In this document: positions 32,318 through 39,125 of the stretch, piece by piece
Numbering within the stretch: position 1 is the first letter of the stretch
Layout of the letters: every line of letters starts with the position of its first letter
Assembly: GCA_937996755.1 (NCBI GenBank)
Contig: CALKUS010000299.1
Location: 1 to 39,125, forward strand
Length of the DNA stretch: 39,125 nt
Source: an uncultured Pseudomonadota bacterium
GTDB lineage: Bacteria; Pseudomonadota; Gammaproteobacteria; Xanthomonadales; Ahniellaceae
Direction of reading: 5' to 3'
Notes under the pieces: generated by a model
Database searches by the model: none
Told to the model about the DNA's origin: nothing
The model's input: the letters and a program-made list of their open reading frames with translations, nothing else
Made by a program: the position numbers and the translations under genes

Positions 32318-33280
32318 ATGGCGCTGGCTGTCGGCGTTCTGATGGACCCCATCGCCGCGATCAAGATCGGGAAGGATTCGACCTTCGCGATGCTGCTCGA
32401 GGCGCAGCGCCGGGGTCACCGGCTGCGCTACGCGACGGACGACACCCTGGCGGTCCGCGACGGCCGCGCCTGGGCGTGGCTGCGCGACCTGCAGGTTCGC
32501 GACGACAAGGCCGGCTGGTACGAGCTGGGCGAGCCGGAGCTGGTCGACCTGGGCGGGCTGGACTTCTTCCTCGCGCGCAAGGACCCACCGTTCGACGCGC
32601 GGTTCCTGCACGACACGCTCGTGCTCGACCTGGCCGAGCAGGCCGGCGTGGACGTGGTGAACCGGCCGCAGGCGCTGCGCGACGCGAACGAAAAGCTGTT
32701 CGCGCAGCAGTTCCCGCAGTGCTGCCCGCCGACGCTCGTGGCGCGCGACGCGCGCATGCTGCGCCACTTCGTCGAGGCGGTCGGCGAGGTGGTGCTCAAG
32801 CCGCTGGACGGCATGGGCGGTCGCGGCATCTTCCGCACCTCGCCGGCCGACCCGAACCTCAACGTGATCCTCGAGACGCTCACCGGCGAAGGCCGCGAGC
32901 TCGCGATGGCGCAGAAGTACGTGCAGGAGATCACCGCCGGCGACAAACGCATCCTGCTGGTGGACGGCGAGCCCGTGCCGTACGCGCTCGCGCGCATCCC
33001 GCAGGGCAACGAATTCCGCGGCAACATGGCGCGTGGCGGCAAGGCCGTCGCGCAGCCGTTGTCGGAGCGCGACCGCTGGATCTGCGCGCAGGTGGCGCCC
33101 GAGCTCGTGCGCCGCGGCATGCGCTTCGTCGGGCTCGACGTGATCGGCGACTACCTCACCGAAGTGAACGTGACGAGCCCGACCGGCATCCGCGAGATCG
33201 ACGCGCAGTGCGGCACGAACATCGCCGCCACGCTGTTCGACCGGCTCGAGGCGACACGCGCGAGGGGACGCGACGCGTGA
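32318..33280 (+). CDS. gshB: Glutathione synthetase
   Basis: GshB joins glycine to gamma-glutamylcysteine using ATP. The 320-residue product shows the family line GVLMDPIAAIKIGKDSTFAM. It also has RKDPPFDARF, VNRPQALRDANEKLF, the ATP-grasp loop KPLDGMGGRGIF, ARIPQGNEFRGN and EVNVTSPTGIREID. I chose ATG 32318 (MALAVGVLMDP), with GGAG about 10 nt upstream; an in-frame GTG at 32303 is less likely. TAGTAT at 32271-32276 may be its -10. The stop overlaps the tonB start. Confidence 0.97.
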   Translation: MALAVGVLMDPIAAIKIGKDSTFAMLLEAQRRGHRLRYATDDTLAVRDGRAWAWLRDLQVRDDKAGWYELGEPELVDLGGLDFFLARKDPPFDARFLHDTLVLDLAEQAGVDVVNRPQALRDANEKLFAQQFPQCCPPTLVARDARMLRHFVEAVGEVVLKPLDGMGGRGIFRTSPADPNLNVILETLTGEGRELAMAQKYVQEITAGDKRILLVDGEPVPYALARIPQGNEFRGNMARGGKAVAQPLSERDRWICAQVAPELVRRGMRFVGLDVIGDYLTEVNVTSPTGIREIDAQCGTNIAATLFDRLEATRARGRDA

Positions 33281-34167
33281 GCAACGCGGCGCGCCAGCCG
33301 GCGCCGGCGCCGCCCGAGATCGGGCCGCGCGAGCGCGTGCGCGTCACGTTCCTGTTCTCGCTCGTGCTGCACGCCGTGCTCGTGCTCGGCGTGACGTTCG
33401 CGATGGAGGACCCGAAGGCGAGCCTGCCGTCGCTCGACGTGATCCTCGTGGAGTCGCACAACGCGAGCGATCCGTCGAAGGCGGATTTCCTCGCGAACGC
33501 ATCGCAGAAGGGCGGCGGCGAGAGCGACGAGTCGAAGCGGCCGCGCCAACCGGTCTCGAGCCGCGTGCCGAAGCCGACGGAGGGCACGGCGCCGATCCCG
33601 TTGCGCGCGAGCGCGCCGCGCCCGCAGCCGAAGGCGCCGACGCCCGTCGTCACGACGCGCGGCGAATCGCCGCTGTCCGTGCAGCGCACCGACCCGAAGC
33701 TCGAGGTGCCGAAGCTCCCGGAGATGACCGGGCGCGAGATCATCGAGCGCAGCATGGAAATGGCGCGGCTCGCGGCCGAGATCGACCGCCAGTCCGAGGC
33801 GTACGCGAAGCGCCCGAAGCGCAAGTTCATCTCGGCGAACACGCAGGAGTACGCGTACGCCGCGTACATGCGCGCCTGGGTCGCGCGCGTCGAGCGCATC
33901 GGCAACCTCAACTTCCCCGACGAGGCGCGCCAGCGCAAGCTGGCCGGCAACCTCGTGATGACGGTCGCCGTGCGCCGCGACGGCTCGATCGAGCGCATCG
34001 ACGTGATCCAGCCGAGCGGCTATCCGGTGCTCGACGCCGCCGCACAGGAGATCGTGCGGCTGTCCGAGCCGTTCGCGCCCCTGCCGAAGACCGTGGACGA
34101 CGTCGACATCCTGCACATCACGCGCACGTGGCAGTTCCTGCCGGGCGGCGTGCTGCGCAACCAGTAG
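33277..34167 (+). CDS. tonB: TonB-like energy transducer
   Basis: TonB passes proton-motive-force energy from ExbBD to outer-membrane receptors. The 296-residue product has a single N-terminal anchor (FLFSLVLHAVLVLGVTF, about 25-41). A Pro/Ala-rich charged spacer follows to about 190, then a C-terminal TonB domain (YMRAWVARVERIGNLNFPDE, GNLVMTVAVRRDGSI, VIQPSGYPVLDAAA). Start GTG 33277 overlaps the gshB stop codon as GTGA. In this position P. aeruginosa has tonB3, which is needed for twitching motility, so a pilus role is plausible. No exbB or exbD is nearby. Confidence 0.88.
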   Translation: MSNAARQPAPAPPEIGPRERVRVTFLFSLVLHAVLVLGVTFAMEDPKASLPSLDVILVESHNASDPSKADFLANASQKGGGESDESKRPRQPVSSRVPKPTEGTAPIPLRASAPRPQPKAPTPVVTTRGESPLSVQRTDPKLEVPKLPEMTGREIIERSMEMARLAAEIDRQSEAYAKRPKRKFISANTQEYAYAAYMRAWVARVERIGNLNFPDEARQRKLAGNLVMTVAVRRDGSIERIDVIQPSGYPVLDAAAQEIVRLSEPFAPLPKTVDDVDILHITRTWQFLPGGVLRNQ

Positions 34168-34181
34168 GCCTCGCCGGCCGG

Positions 34182-34273
34182 TATGAGTAGGAGTCGGAGT
34201 ATGAGTGCGCTCTTCCGGAGCTCGCGAGTGGCGACTCGGTTGCGAACTCATACTCTGACTCATACTCGTACTC
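34182..34273. repeat. Inverted repeat with 6-bp-periodic arms (GAGTAT type)
   Basis: The left arm (34182-34206) is made of TATGAG/TAGGAG/TCGGAG hexamers. The right arm (34246-34273) is its inverted form, matching at about 23 of 27 positions. The loop is about 39 nt. It occupies the gap between the tonB stop codon (34165-34167) and the algH promoter. Architecture and unit length match the element at 5069-5147. Confidence 0.75.
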
Positions 34274-34283
34274 TGGTGGACGG

Positions 34284-34289
34284 TACAAT
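34284..34289 (+). promoter_or_regulatory. TACAAT -10 box placed for a leaderless algH transcript
   Basis: The sequence GGTACAATGCCCGCATG puts TACAAT exactly 6 nt before the algH ATG (34296), so transcription would start at or next to the start codon. No Shine-Dalgarno is present. The upstream region is the right arm of a hexamer repeat and shows no clear -35. Confidence 0.45.
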
Positions 34290-34295
34290 GCCCGC

Positions 34296-34862
34296 ATGTC
34301 GCAACAGGCCACCTTCCTGACCAACCACTTCCTGATCGCGATGCCCGCGCTGCAGGACCCGAACTTCTCGCGCGGCGTGACGTTCGTGTGCCAGCACAGC
34401 GGCGAAGGCGCGATGGGGCTGCTGGTGAACCGCGTCTCCGAGCTGAAGCTCGGCGACGTGCTCACGCAGATGCGCATCGGCACGACGATCCGCGAGGTGG
34501 CGGGCGCGCCGGTGTACATCGGCGGGCCGGTGCAGCCCGAGCGCGGCTTCGTGCTGCACGAGCCGTGCGGCGACTGGGATTCCAGCTTCTCGATTTCCGA
34601 CCAGCTCTGCGTGACGACCTCGCGCGACATCCTCGCGGCGATGGCCGAGGGCAAGGGCCCGAAGCGCTCGCTCGTCGCGCTCGGCTACGCCGGCTGGTCG
34701 GAGGGCCAGCTGGAGCTCGAGATGCGCGACAACGCGTGGCTGGCCGCGAACGCTTCCACCGAGCTGATCTTCACGACGCCGATCGAGAAGCGCTGGGAAG
34801 GCGCGGCGCGCCTGGTCGGCTTCGACCCGGCCATGCTTTCCGACCACGGCGGACATGCCTGA
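34296..34862 (+). CDS. algH: YqgE/AlgH family protein (UPF0301)
   Basis: The 188-residue product matches the UPF0301 family throughout: FLTNHFLIAMPALQDPNFSR, VTFVCQHSGEGAMGLLVNR, VYIGGPVQPERGFVLH and ALGYAGWSEGQLELEM. The name AlgH comes from a role in alginate regulation in P. aeruginosa; the biochemical function is unclear. Start ATG 34296 lacks a ribosome site (see the TACAAT box). The ruvX start overlaps its end by 8 nt. It begins the algH-ruvX-pyrR-pyrB operon. Confidence 0.95.
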   Translation: MSQQATFLTNHFLIAMPALQDPNFSRGVTFVCQHSGEGAMGLLVNRVSELKLGDVLTQMRIGTTIREVAGAPVYIGGPVQPERGFVLHEPCGDWDSSFSISDQLCVTTSRDILAAMAEGKGPKRSLVALGYAGWSEGQLELEMRDNAWLAANASTELIFTTPIEKRWEGAARLVGFDPAMLSDHGGHA

Positions 34863-35295
34863 GCCCGCAGCGCAGCGCGTGCTCGGCTTCGACTACGGCA
34901 GCAGGCGCATCGGCATGGCCTATGGCCAGCGCATCACCGGCACGACGACGGCGTTGCCGGTGGTCGCGAACGGGCCGGGCGGCCCGGACTGGGCCGCGGT
35001 CGATCGCGCCGTGAAGGAATGGCGCCCCGACGCGTTCGTGGTGGGGCTGCCGCTCGCGCTGTCGGGCGACGAGCAGCCGATGTCGCGCGCGGCGCGCGCG
35101 TTCGGCACGCTGGTCGCGCAACGCTATTCGTTGCCGGTGCACGAGCAGGACGAGCGCATGACCTCGATCGAAGCCGACCGCCGTTTCGCCGAAGCGCGAC
35201 GCGCCGGCACCAGGCGGCAGAAGCACGCCGCGAACCTCGACTCGATGGCCGCGCAGATCATCGTCGAGAATTTCCTCGGCGTCACCGCGACATGA
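34855..35295 (+). CDS. ruvX: YqgF/RuvX family nuclease (pre-16S rRNA processing)
   Basis: YqgF has an RNase H fold and processes the 5' end of 16S rRNA precursor in E. coli; the older name is Holliday-junction resolvase RuvX. The 146-residue product has the first acidic site GFDYGSRRIGMAYGQRITG. It also has VVGLPLALSGDEQ, the second acidic motif DERMTSIEA and the C-terminal HAANLDSMAAQIIVENFL with its conserved Asp. It overlaps algH by 8 nt and pyrR by 4 nt (ATGA). Confidence 0.95.
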   Translation: MPEPAAQRVLGFDYGSRRIGMAYGQRITGTTTALPVVANGPGGPDWAAVDRAVKEWRPDAFVVGLPLALSGDEQPMSRAARAFGTLVAQRYSLPVHEQDERMTSIEADRRFAEARRAGTRRQKHAANLDSMAAQIIVENFLGVTAT

Positions 35296-35816
35296 CCGGA
35301 AGCCAGCCGATGCAACTGCCTGCGGTGGACGCGCTGATCGCGACGATGGTCGCGCAACTGCGCGCGCGGCTGCCCGCCGAGCGCCTCGCCGACGCACGCG
35401 TCGTCGGCATCCGCACCGGCGGCGCGTGGGTCGCGCAACGCCTGCGCGAGGCGCTCGGCCTGGCGACGCCGCTCGGCGAGCTGGACATCAGCTTCCATCG
35501 CGACGATTACGGCCGCAGCGGCCTCAACCCCGAGGTCGGCGCGTCGAAGCTGCCGTGGGACCTCGGCGAGCGCCACGTCGTGCTCGTCGACGACGTGCTC
35601 TACACGGGCCGCACGGTGCGCGCGGCGCTGAACGAGCTGTTCGACTGGGGCCGGCCCGCGAGCGTGGCGCTCGCCGTGCTCGTCTCGCGCGACGGCCGCG
35701 AGCTGCCGGTGCAGCCCGATGCGGCCGGCATCGAGATGACGCTCGGCCCGCGCCGGCACGTGAAGCTGCGCGGTCCCGACAACCTGAGGCTCGAGCTGGT
35801 GGAGGGCGCGCCGTGA
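35292..35816 (+). CDS. pyrR: PyrR bifunctional regulator / uracil phosphoribosyltransferase
   Basis: The 174-residue phosphoribosyltransferase-fold protein has VVGIRTGGAWVAQRLREAL, the DISFHRDDYGR flexible-loop motif and the PRPP-binding VVLVDDVLYTGRTVRAAL. In Bacillus PyrR binds pyr mRNA and attenuates it. In pseudomonads and relatives a PyrR homologue is encoded before pyrB, and its regulatory role is less certain. Start ATG 35292 overlaps ruvX as ATGA, and its stop overlaps pyrB as GTGA. I see no attenuator stem-loop ahead of it. Confidence 0.94.
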   Translation: MTGSQPMQLPAVDALIATMVAQLRARLPAERLADARVVGIRTGGAWVAQRLREALGLATPLGELDISFHRDDYGRSGLNPEVGASKLPWDLGERHVVLVDDVLYTGRTVRAALNELFDWGRPASVALAVLVSRDGRELPVQPDAAGIEMTLGPRRHVKLRGPDNLRLELVEGAP

Positions 35817-36769
35817 GCGCCGTGCAGCTCGCGGCGGACGGCACGCTGCGCCATCTCGTGACGCTGGCCGGCCTGCCGCGCGCGCTCGTCGCCGACCTGC
35901 TCGATACGGCGGCCGCGATCGCCGCGGCGACCGGCGGCAAGGTGAAGAAACTGCCGCTGCTGCGCGGCCGCACGGTGGTGAACCTGTTCTTCGAGCCGTC
36001 GACGCGCACGCGCACGAGCTTCGAGCTCGCGGCCTCGCGCCTGTCGGCCGACGTGGTCAATTTCGACGTCGGCGCTTCGTCCACGACCAAGGGCGAAAGC
36101 GTGCTCGACACGTTGCGCACGCTGCAGGCGATGCATTGCGACCTGTTCGTCGTGCGCCACCGCGACAACGGCGTGCCCGGGTACCTCGCGACGCAGGTCG
36201 ACCGCGGCGTGTCCGTGGTGAACGCGGGCGACGGCAACCATGCGCACCCGACGCAGGGACTGCTGGACGCCTACACGATCCGCGCGCGCAAGGGCGAGGA
36301 TTTCTCGAAGCTGCGCGTGCTCGTGGTCGGCGACATCCGCCATTCGCGCGTCGCGCGCTCCGACCTGCACGCACTGTCGGCGCTCGGCGTCGGCGAGCTG
36401 CGCGTCTGCGGCCCGGCGCAGCTGCTGCCGGAAACGCTGGAGGTGCCCGCGACGCGTTGCGACGACCTCGACGCCGCGCTCGCCGACGTCGACGTCGTGA
36501 TCATGCTGCGCCTGCAGAAGGAGCGCATGGACGCCGCGCTGATCCCGAGCACCGAGGAATACTTCCGCCTCTGGGGCCTCGACGCACGGCGCCTGAAGCT
36601 CGCGAAGCCCGGCGCGATCGTGATGCATCCCGGCCCGATGAACCGCGGCGTCGAGATCGCCAGCGACGTCGCCGACGGGCCGCAGTCCGTGATCCTCGAG
36701 CAGGTCTCGAACGGGCTCGTGGTCAGGATGGCGGTGATGGCGAAGTTGATGGGGGCGTCGGCGGCTTAG
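35813..36769 (+). CDS. pyrB: Aspartate carbamoyltransferase catalytic subunit
   Basis: PyrB makes carbamoyl-aspartate in pyrimidine synthesis. The 318-residue product has the carbamoyl-phosphate motif FFEPSTRTRTSFE, the 80s-loop region ASSTTKGESVLDTLRTL, NAGDGNHAHPTQGLLDAYTI and MHPGPMNRGVEI. Start GTG 35813 overlaps the pyrR stop codon as GTGA. In P. aeruginosa an inactive dihydroorotase-like pyrC' follows. Here the gene is followed directly by the palindromic region, so if this enzyme needs that partner it must be encoded elsewhere. Confidence 0.97.
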   Translation: MSAVQLAADGTLRHLVTLAGLPRALVADLLDTAAAIAAATGGKVKKLPLLRGRTVVNLFFEPSTRTRTSFELAASRLSADVVNFDVGASSTTKGESVLDTLRTLQAMHCDLFVVRHRDNGVPGYLATQVDRGVSVVNAGDGNHAHPTQGLLDAYTIRARKGEDFSKLRVLVVGDIRHSRVARSDLHALSALGVGELRVCGPAQLLPETLEVPATRCDDLDAALADVDVVIMLRLQKERMDAALIPSTEEYFRLWGLDARRLKLAKPGAIVMHPGPMNRGVEIASDVADGPQSVILEQVSNGLVVRMAVMAKLMGASAA

Positions 36770-36813
36770 GAATCTCGAGTGCTCCGGCTTCCGAGCGACG
36801 GAGATCGAGAGCT

Positions 36814-37500
36814 CAGATCGAGATCGAAGACCTTTGAAGCGTTGGTCGTTTCTCTCAAGCACTTTCGCGGCTATCGCCGCGACCCACTTTCTGTCGTCAC
36901 AGAAAGTGGGCAAAGAAGACCTGGCCTGATCGCTTCGCCGACTGCGCATCCTGCGCAGTCGGTTCCCTGCGCGTCCTCGGCAAGCAGGGGGTCGACGACA
37001 AGGCATCCCTGCCTTGTCGTCGACGCTCGGCATCCCTGCCTCGCCCGCGCGAGCTGCGCGCGCGCGGCTGGAACCCTGCCTGCCTGCGGTGCTCGGCTCG
37101 CTCAACAGGCCACCAGAAGCACCAACCCGCCATCCCTGGCTGGTTGCTGACGGTGTCGGGGCTCCGTCGATCCTTTGCGGCGCATCGAGCGAAGCGGCTG
37201 GCGCGCAGGATGCGCGCTGGCTCTTCGGGGCCCCTTCGGGAGCGCCGAGGCGCGGAGTGAAAATCAGGGGGAAAGCAAAACTGTCCGAGGCCATGGATGG
37301 CCGAGTTGTTTTGCGGCCCTGATTTTCGCTTCGCGACTCGGGGACCGGCAGCACATGGATGTGCTGCCGGCGCGGACGCAGGGGCGTCCTTTGTGGATCC
37401 AAGGAGAATTTGGACGAGCAAATTCTCCTTGGTCGCGGCGGCAGCCGCGAAAGTCGGAGCGACAGCAACCAACGCTTCAAAGGTCTTTGATCTTGATCTG
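36814..37500. repeat. Giant palindrome: mirrored stem-loop array between pyrB and pilU
   Basis: The outer arms 36814-36846 and 37468-37500 match at 31 of 33. Inner arms 36861-36884 and 37431-37454 match at 22 of 24. Both pairs centre at about 37157. Between them lie stem-loops at mirrored positions. On the left they are 36883-36910 (12 bp), 36938-36962 (11 bp) and 36991-37024 (15 bp). On the right they are 37399-37432 (13 bp), 37345-37370 (12 bp) and 37259-37327 (broken long stem with GCAAAAC/GTTTTGC). Several left loops read CATCC and right loops GGATG. Reading frames here change with the repeats and resemble no protein. No gene is called in 36770-37641. Confidence 0.8.
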
Positions 37501-37538
37501 CTGCGCTCTTCCGCAGTCTCAGAGCCAGATCAAGATGG

Positions 37539-37558
37539 ATTCCCGCCTTCGCGGGAAT
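37539..37558. repeat. ATTCCC-N8-GGGAAT element (dRS3-like)
   Basis: ATTCCC-GCCTTCGC-GGGAAT forms a stem directly outside the giant palindrome. It fits the dRS3 consensus known from Neisseria (ATTCCC, 8 nt, GGGAAT). Such units followed by GAC are dispersed in many proteobacteria. Only one copy is in the window. Confidence 0.6.
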
Positions 37559-37590
37559 GACACGAGGTAGGTACCTCCCGCCACAAAACG

Positions 37591-37620
37591 AAAAAAGCGA
37601 CCAGAGCGGTCGCCTTTTTT
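37591..37620. terminator. Bidirectional intrinsic terminator
   Basis: Six A precede GCGACC (37597-37602), loop AGAGC, GGTCGC (37608-37613) and then C and six T. It can end transcription from pyrB on the plus strand and from pilU on the minus strand, whose stop codon is 22 nt away. Confidence 0.85.
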
Positions 37621-37641
37621 CGCTGCAGGTGGAGCCCAGGA

Positions 37642-38769
37642 TTACTGCTCCAGGAGCTCGACGCCGTCGAGGCCCTGCGAGAGCGTATGCGCGTCGCCGC
37701 CCTGCGCGAGCTTGATGCGCAGGCGCACTTCGTTCGCGGAGTCGGCGTGGCGCAGCGCGTCCTCGTACGAGATCTCGCCGGACTGGTAGAGCTCGAACAG
37801 GCTCTGGTCGAACGTGCGCATGCCGAGGTTGGTCGATTCCTTCATGACCTCCTTCAGCTTGTGGATTTCGCCGTCGCGGATGTAGTCCTGCACGAGCGGC
37901 GTGCCCAGCAGCACTTCCATCGCGACGCGGCGCGCCTTGCCGTCCGGCGTCGGGATGAGCTGCTGCGCGACGATGCCCTTCAGGTTCAGCGACAGGTCCA
38001 TCAGCAGCTGCGGCCGGCGATCCTCGGGGAAGAAGTGGAGGATGCGGTCGAGCGCCTGGTTCGCGTTGTTCGCATGCAGCGTGGCCAGCACGAGATGGCC
38101 CGTTTCGGCGAACGCGATCGCGTGTTCCATGGTTTCGCGCGTGCGCACCTCGCCGATGAGGATCACGTCGGGCGCCTGGCGCAACGTGTTCTTGAGCGCG
38201 TTCTCCCAGGAATCGGTGTCGATGCCGACCTCGCGCTGCGTCACCACGCAGCCTTCGTGCTTGTGCACGAACTCGATCGGGTCCTCGATCGTGATGATGT
38301 GGCCCGTGGAATTCTGGTTGCGGTAGCCGATGATCGCCGCGAGCGACGTGGACTTGCCGGTACCGGTTGCGCCGACGAAGAGGATCAGGCCGCGCTTCGT
38401 CATCGACAGCGTCTTGGTGATCGGCGGGAGGTTCAGCTCCTCCACCGTCGGGATGCGCGTCTCGATGCGACGCAGCACCATGCCCACCTGGTTGCGCTGG
38501 TAGAAGCACGAGACACGGAAGCGCCCGACGCCCTGCATCGAGATCGCGAAGTTGCACTCGTGCGTCTTCTCGAACTCCTCGCGCTGGCCGGGCGTCATCA
38601 CGTTCAGCACCATGTCGCGCGATTGCTGCGGCGACAGCGGCGACTGCGTGATCGGCTGGATGCGGCCGTTCACCTTCATCGAAGGCGGAATGCCGGCGGA
38701 GATGAAGAGGTCGGACCCCTTCTTGTGCACCATCAGCTTCAGGAAGGACGAGAAATCGACGTTGCTCAT
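37642..38769 (-). CDS. pilU: PilU, accessory type IV pilus retraction ATPase
   Basis: PilU works with PilT to retract type IV pili. The 375-residue product is a PilT-type hexameric ATPase. Walker A is VGATGTGKSTSLA, the Asp box ITIEDPIEFVH, Walker B LRQAPDVILIGEVRTRETM, and the His box GHLVLATLHANNANQAL. The N-terminal MVHKKGSDLFISAGIPPSMK and the extended C terminus after FDQSLFELYQSGEISYEDAL mark it as PilU rather than PilT. Start ATG 38769 follows GGGAG by 6 nt. It lies 187 nt downstream of pilT. Confidence 0.95.
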   Translation of the reverse strand: MSNVDFSSFLKLMVHKKGSDLFISAGIPPSMKVNGRIQPITQSPLSPQQSRDMVLNVMTPGQREEFEKTHECNFAISMQGVGRFRVSCFYQRNQVGMVLRRIETRIPTVEELNLPPITKTLSMTKRGLILFVGATGTGKSTSLAAIIGYRNQNSTGHIITIEDPIEFVHKHEGCVVTQREVGIDTDSWENALKNTLRQAPDVILIGEVRTRETMEHAIAFAETGHLVLATLHANNANQALDRILHFFPEDRRPQLLMDLSLNLKGIVAQQLIPTPDGKARRVAMEVLLGTPLVQDYIRDGEIHKLKEVMKESTNLGMRTFDQSLFELYQSGEISYEDALRHADSANEVRLRIKLAQGGDAHTLSQGLDGVELLEQ

Positions 38770-38834
38770 CGGGGGCTCCCGCCAGCCTCGTCGGCCGACG
38801 CGGTCAAATCCTCAGGTCTGTCCCCACAACCCCC

Positions 38835-38880
38835 GTCCCGCGCCTCCGGCGCGGGACCGCCCCCTCGACTCAAGGGGGCC
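38835..38880. repeat. Two hairpins in the pilT-pilU gap
   Basis: GTCCCGCGCC-TCC-GGCGCGGGAC (38835-38857, 10 bp) is followed by CCCCCT/AGGGGG around a 7-nt loop (about 38861-38879). They occupy the 187-nt space between pilT and pilU, which holds no gene, and could alter the relative amounts of the two messages. Confidence 0.55.
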
Positions 38881-38956
38881 AAAAGCGGGCCCAGGGCCTC
38901 TGAAATAGCGTGCAGCGACCTAGCGTACGTTTCCGTGAAGTCGTCCGCGCTCACCG

Positions 38957-39125
38957 TTACTCGAAGATCTTCTTGTCCTTGGCGTAGCTGATCGCCTGCT
39001 GGCGCGTCACGAGGCCGCGGCGGACGAGGTCCTGCAGGCACTGGTCGAGCGTCTGCATGCCGACGCCCTGGCCGGTCTGGATCGACGAATACATCTGCGC
39101 GACCTTGTCCTCGCGGATCAGGTTA
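38957..39125 (-). CDS. pilT: PilT, type IV pilus retraction ATPase, C-terminal part only
   Basis: The last 55 codons are visible, reading NLIREDKVAQMYSSIQTGQG at the window edge. They continue GMQTLDQCLQDLVRRGLVTR and end in KDKKIFE with TAA at 38957. The IREDKVAQMYSSIQTG helix with its AIRNLIRE-type context is the PilT C-terminal hallmark. The catalytic core lies beyond the window. It is upstream of pilU in the same direction, the usual pilT-pilU order. Confidence 0.92.
   Translation of the reverse strand, partial: NLIREDKVAQMYSSIQTGQGVGMQTLDQCLQDLVRRGLVTRQQAISYAKDKKIFE

Noticed and set aside
35200..35330. PyrR-type attenuator before pyrR/pyrB
   Set aside because: The genes overlap by 4 nt with no leader space for anti-terminator and terminator stems.
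36779..37570. Several frames of 85-190 residues between pyrB and pilU
   Set aside because: They follow the arms and stem-loops of the giant palindrome on both strands; composition is Arg/Pro/Ser-rich and no domain is recognisable.
37642..38769. Calling this gene pilT
   Set aside because: Its N terminus and C-terminal extension match PilU, and the real PilT C terminus follows at 38957-39125.

Overview
This is a gene-dense, high-GC window from a chromosome that looks gammaproteobacterial, most likely Xanthomonadales/Lysobacterales (the Lysobacteraceae-Rhodanobacteraceae side). The lineage is an inference. It rests on the codon bias, the block pilT-pilU / pyrB-pyrR-ruvX-algH-tonB-gshB / pilGHIJ-chp (recalled to match the Pseudomonas aeruginosa PA0395-PA0415 neighbourhood), a type II secretion operon in H-to-N order, REP elements with a GTGGGAG head, and a secreted protein ending in LFRNGFE.

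Layout. 1-61: tail of a beta-barrel outer-membrane protein. 62-316: outward-facing REP pair around a strong terminator. 317-2382: two-component system (minus). 2597-3418: PilZ protein and DUF486 membrane protein (plus). 3419-3894: giant concentric palindrome. 3895-8286: minus-strand housekeeping genes (DUF481, Mpo1-like DUF962, mazG, cysQ, nudE, inositol-monophosphatase family), several separated by inverted repeats whose arms are short tandem repeats. 8385-15809: T2SS genes gspN, M, L, K, J, I, H and G (minus), with a secreted beta-helix gene inserted between gspK and gspL. 15883-17984: bioA-rsmE (plus). 18064-32041: complete Pil-Chp chemosensory operon pilG-H-I-J-cheR(pilK)-chpA-chpB-chpC (minus). 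32318-36769: gshB-tonB, then algH-ruvX-pyrR-pyrB (plus). 36770-37641: a mirrored array of stem-loops forming a second giant palindrome, then a bidirectional terminator. 37642-39125: pilU and the 3' end of pilT (minus).

How the parts work together. The right half is largely a surface-motility module. PilT and PilU retract the type IV pilus, PilJ senses, PilI and ChpC couple, ChpA phosphorylates PilG and PilH, and CheR and ChpB set PilJ methylation. The TonB between gshB and algH is the positional counterpart of P. aeruginosa tonB3. The T2SS genes supply the pseudopilus (G-K) and inner-membrane platform (L, M, N). gspC, D, E and F are not in the window. The minus-strand nucleotide-hydrolysing genes (mazG, cysQ, nudE) look like metabolite clean-up.

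The least explained content is non-coding. There are two giant palindromes whose nested arms share one centre (about 3665 and about 37157), three REP pairs, and four or five intergenic inverted repeats with arms made of 6- or 7-bp units. There are also two genes (nudE, algH) with TACAAT exactly 6 nt before ATG, suggesting leaderless transcripts. No phage, insertion sequence, CRISPR array, tRNA or rRNA was seen.
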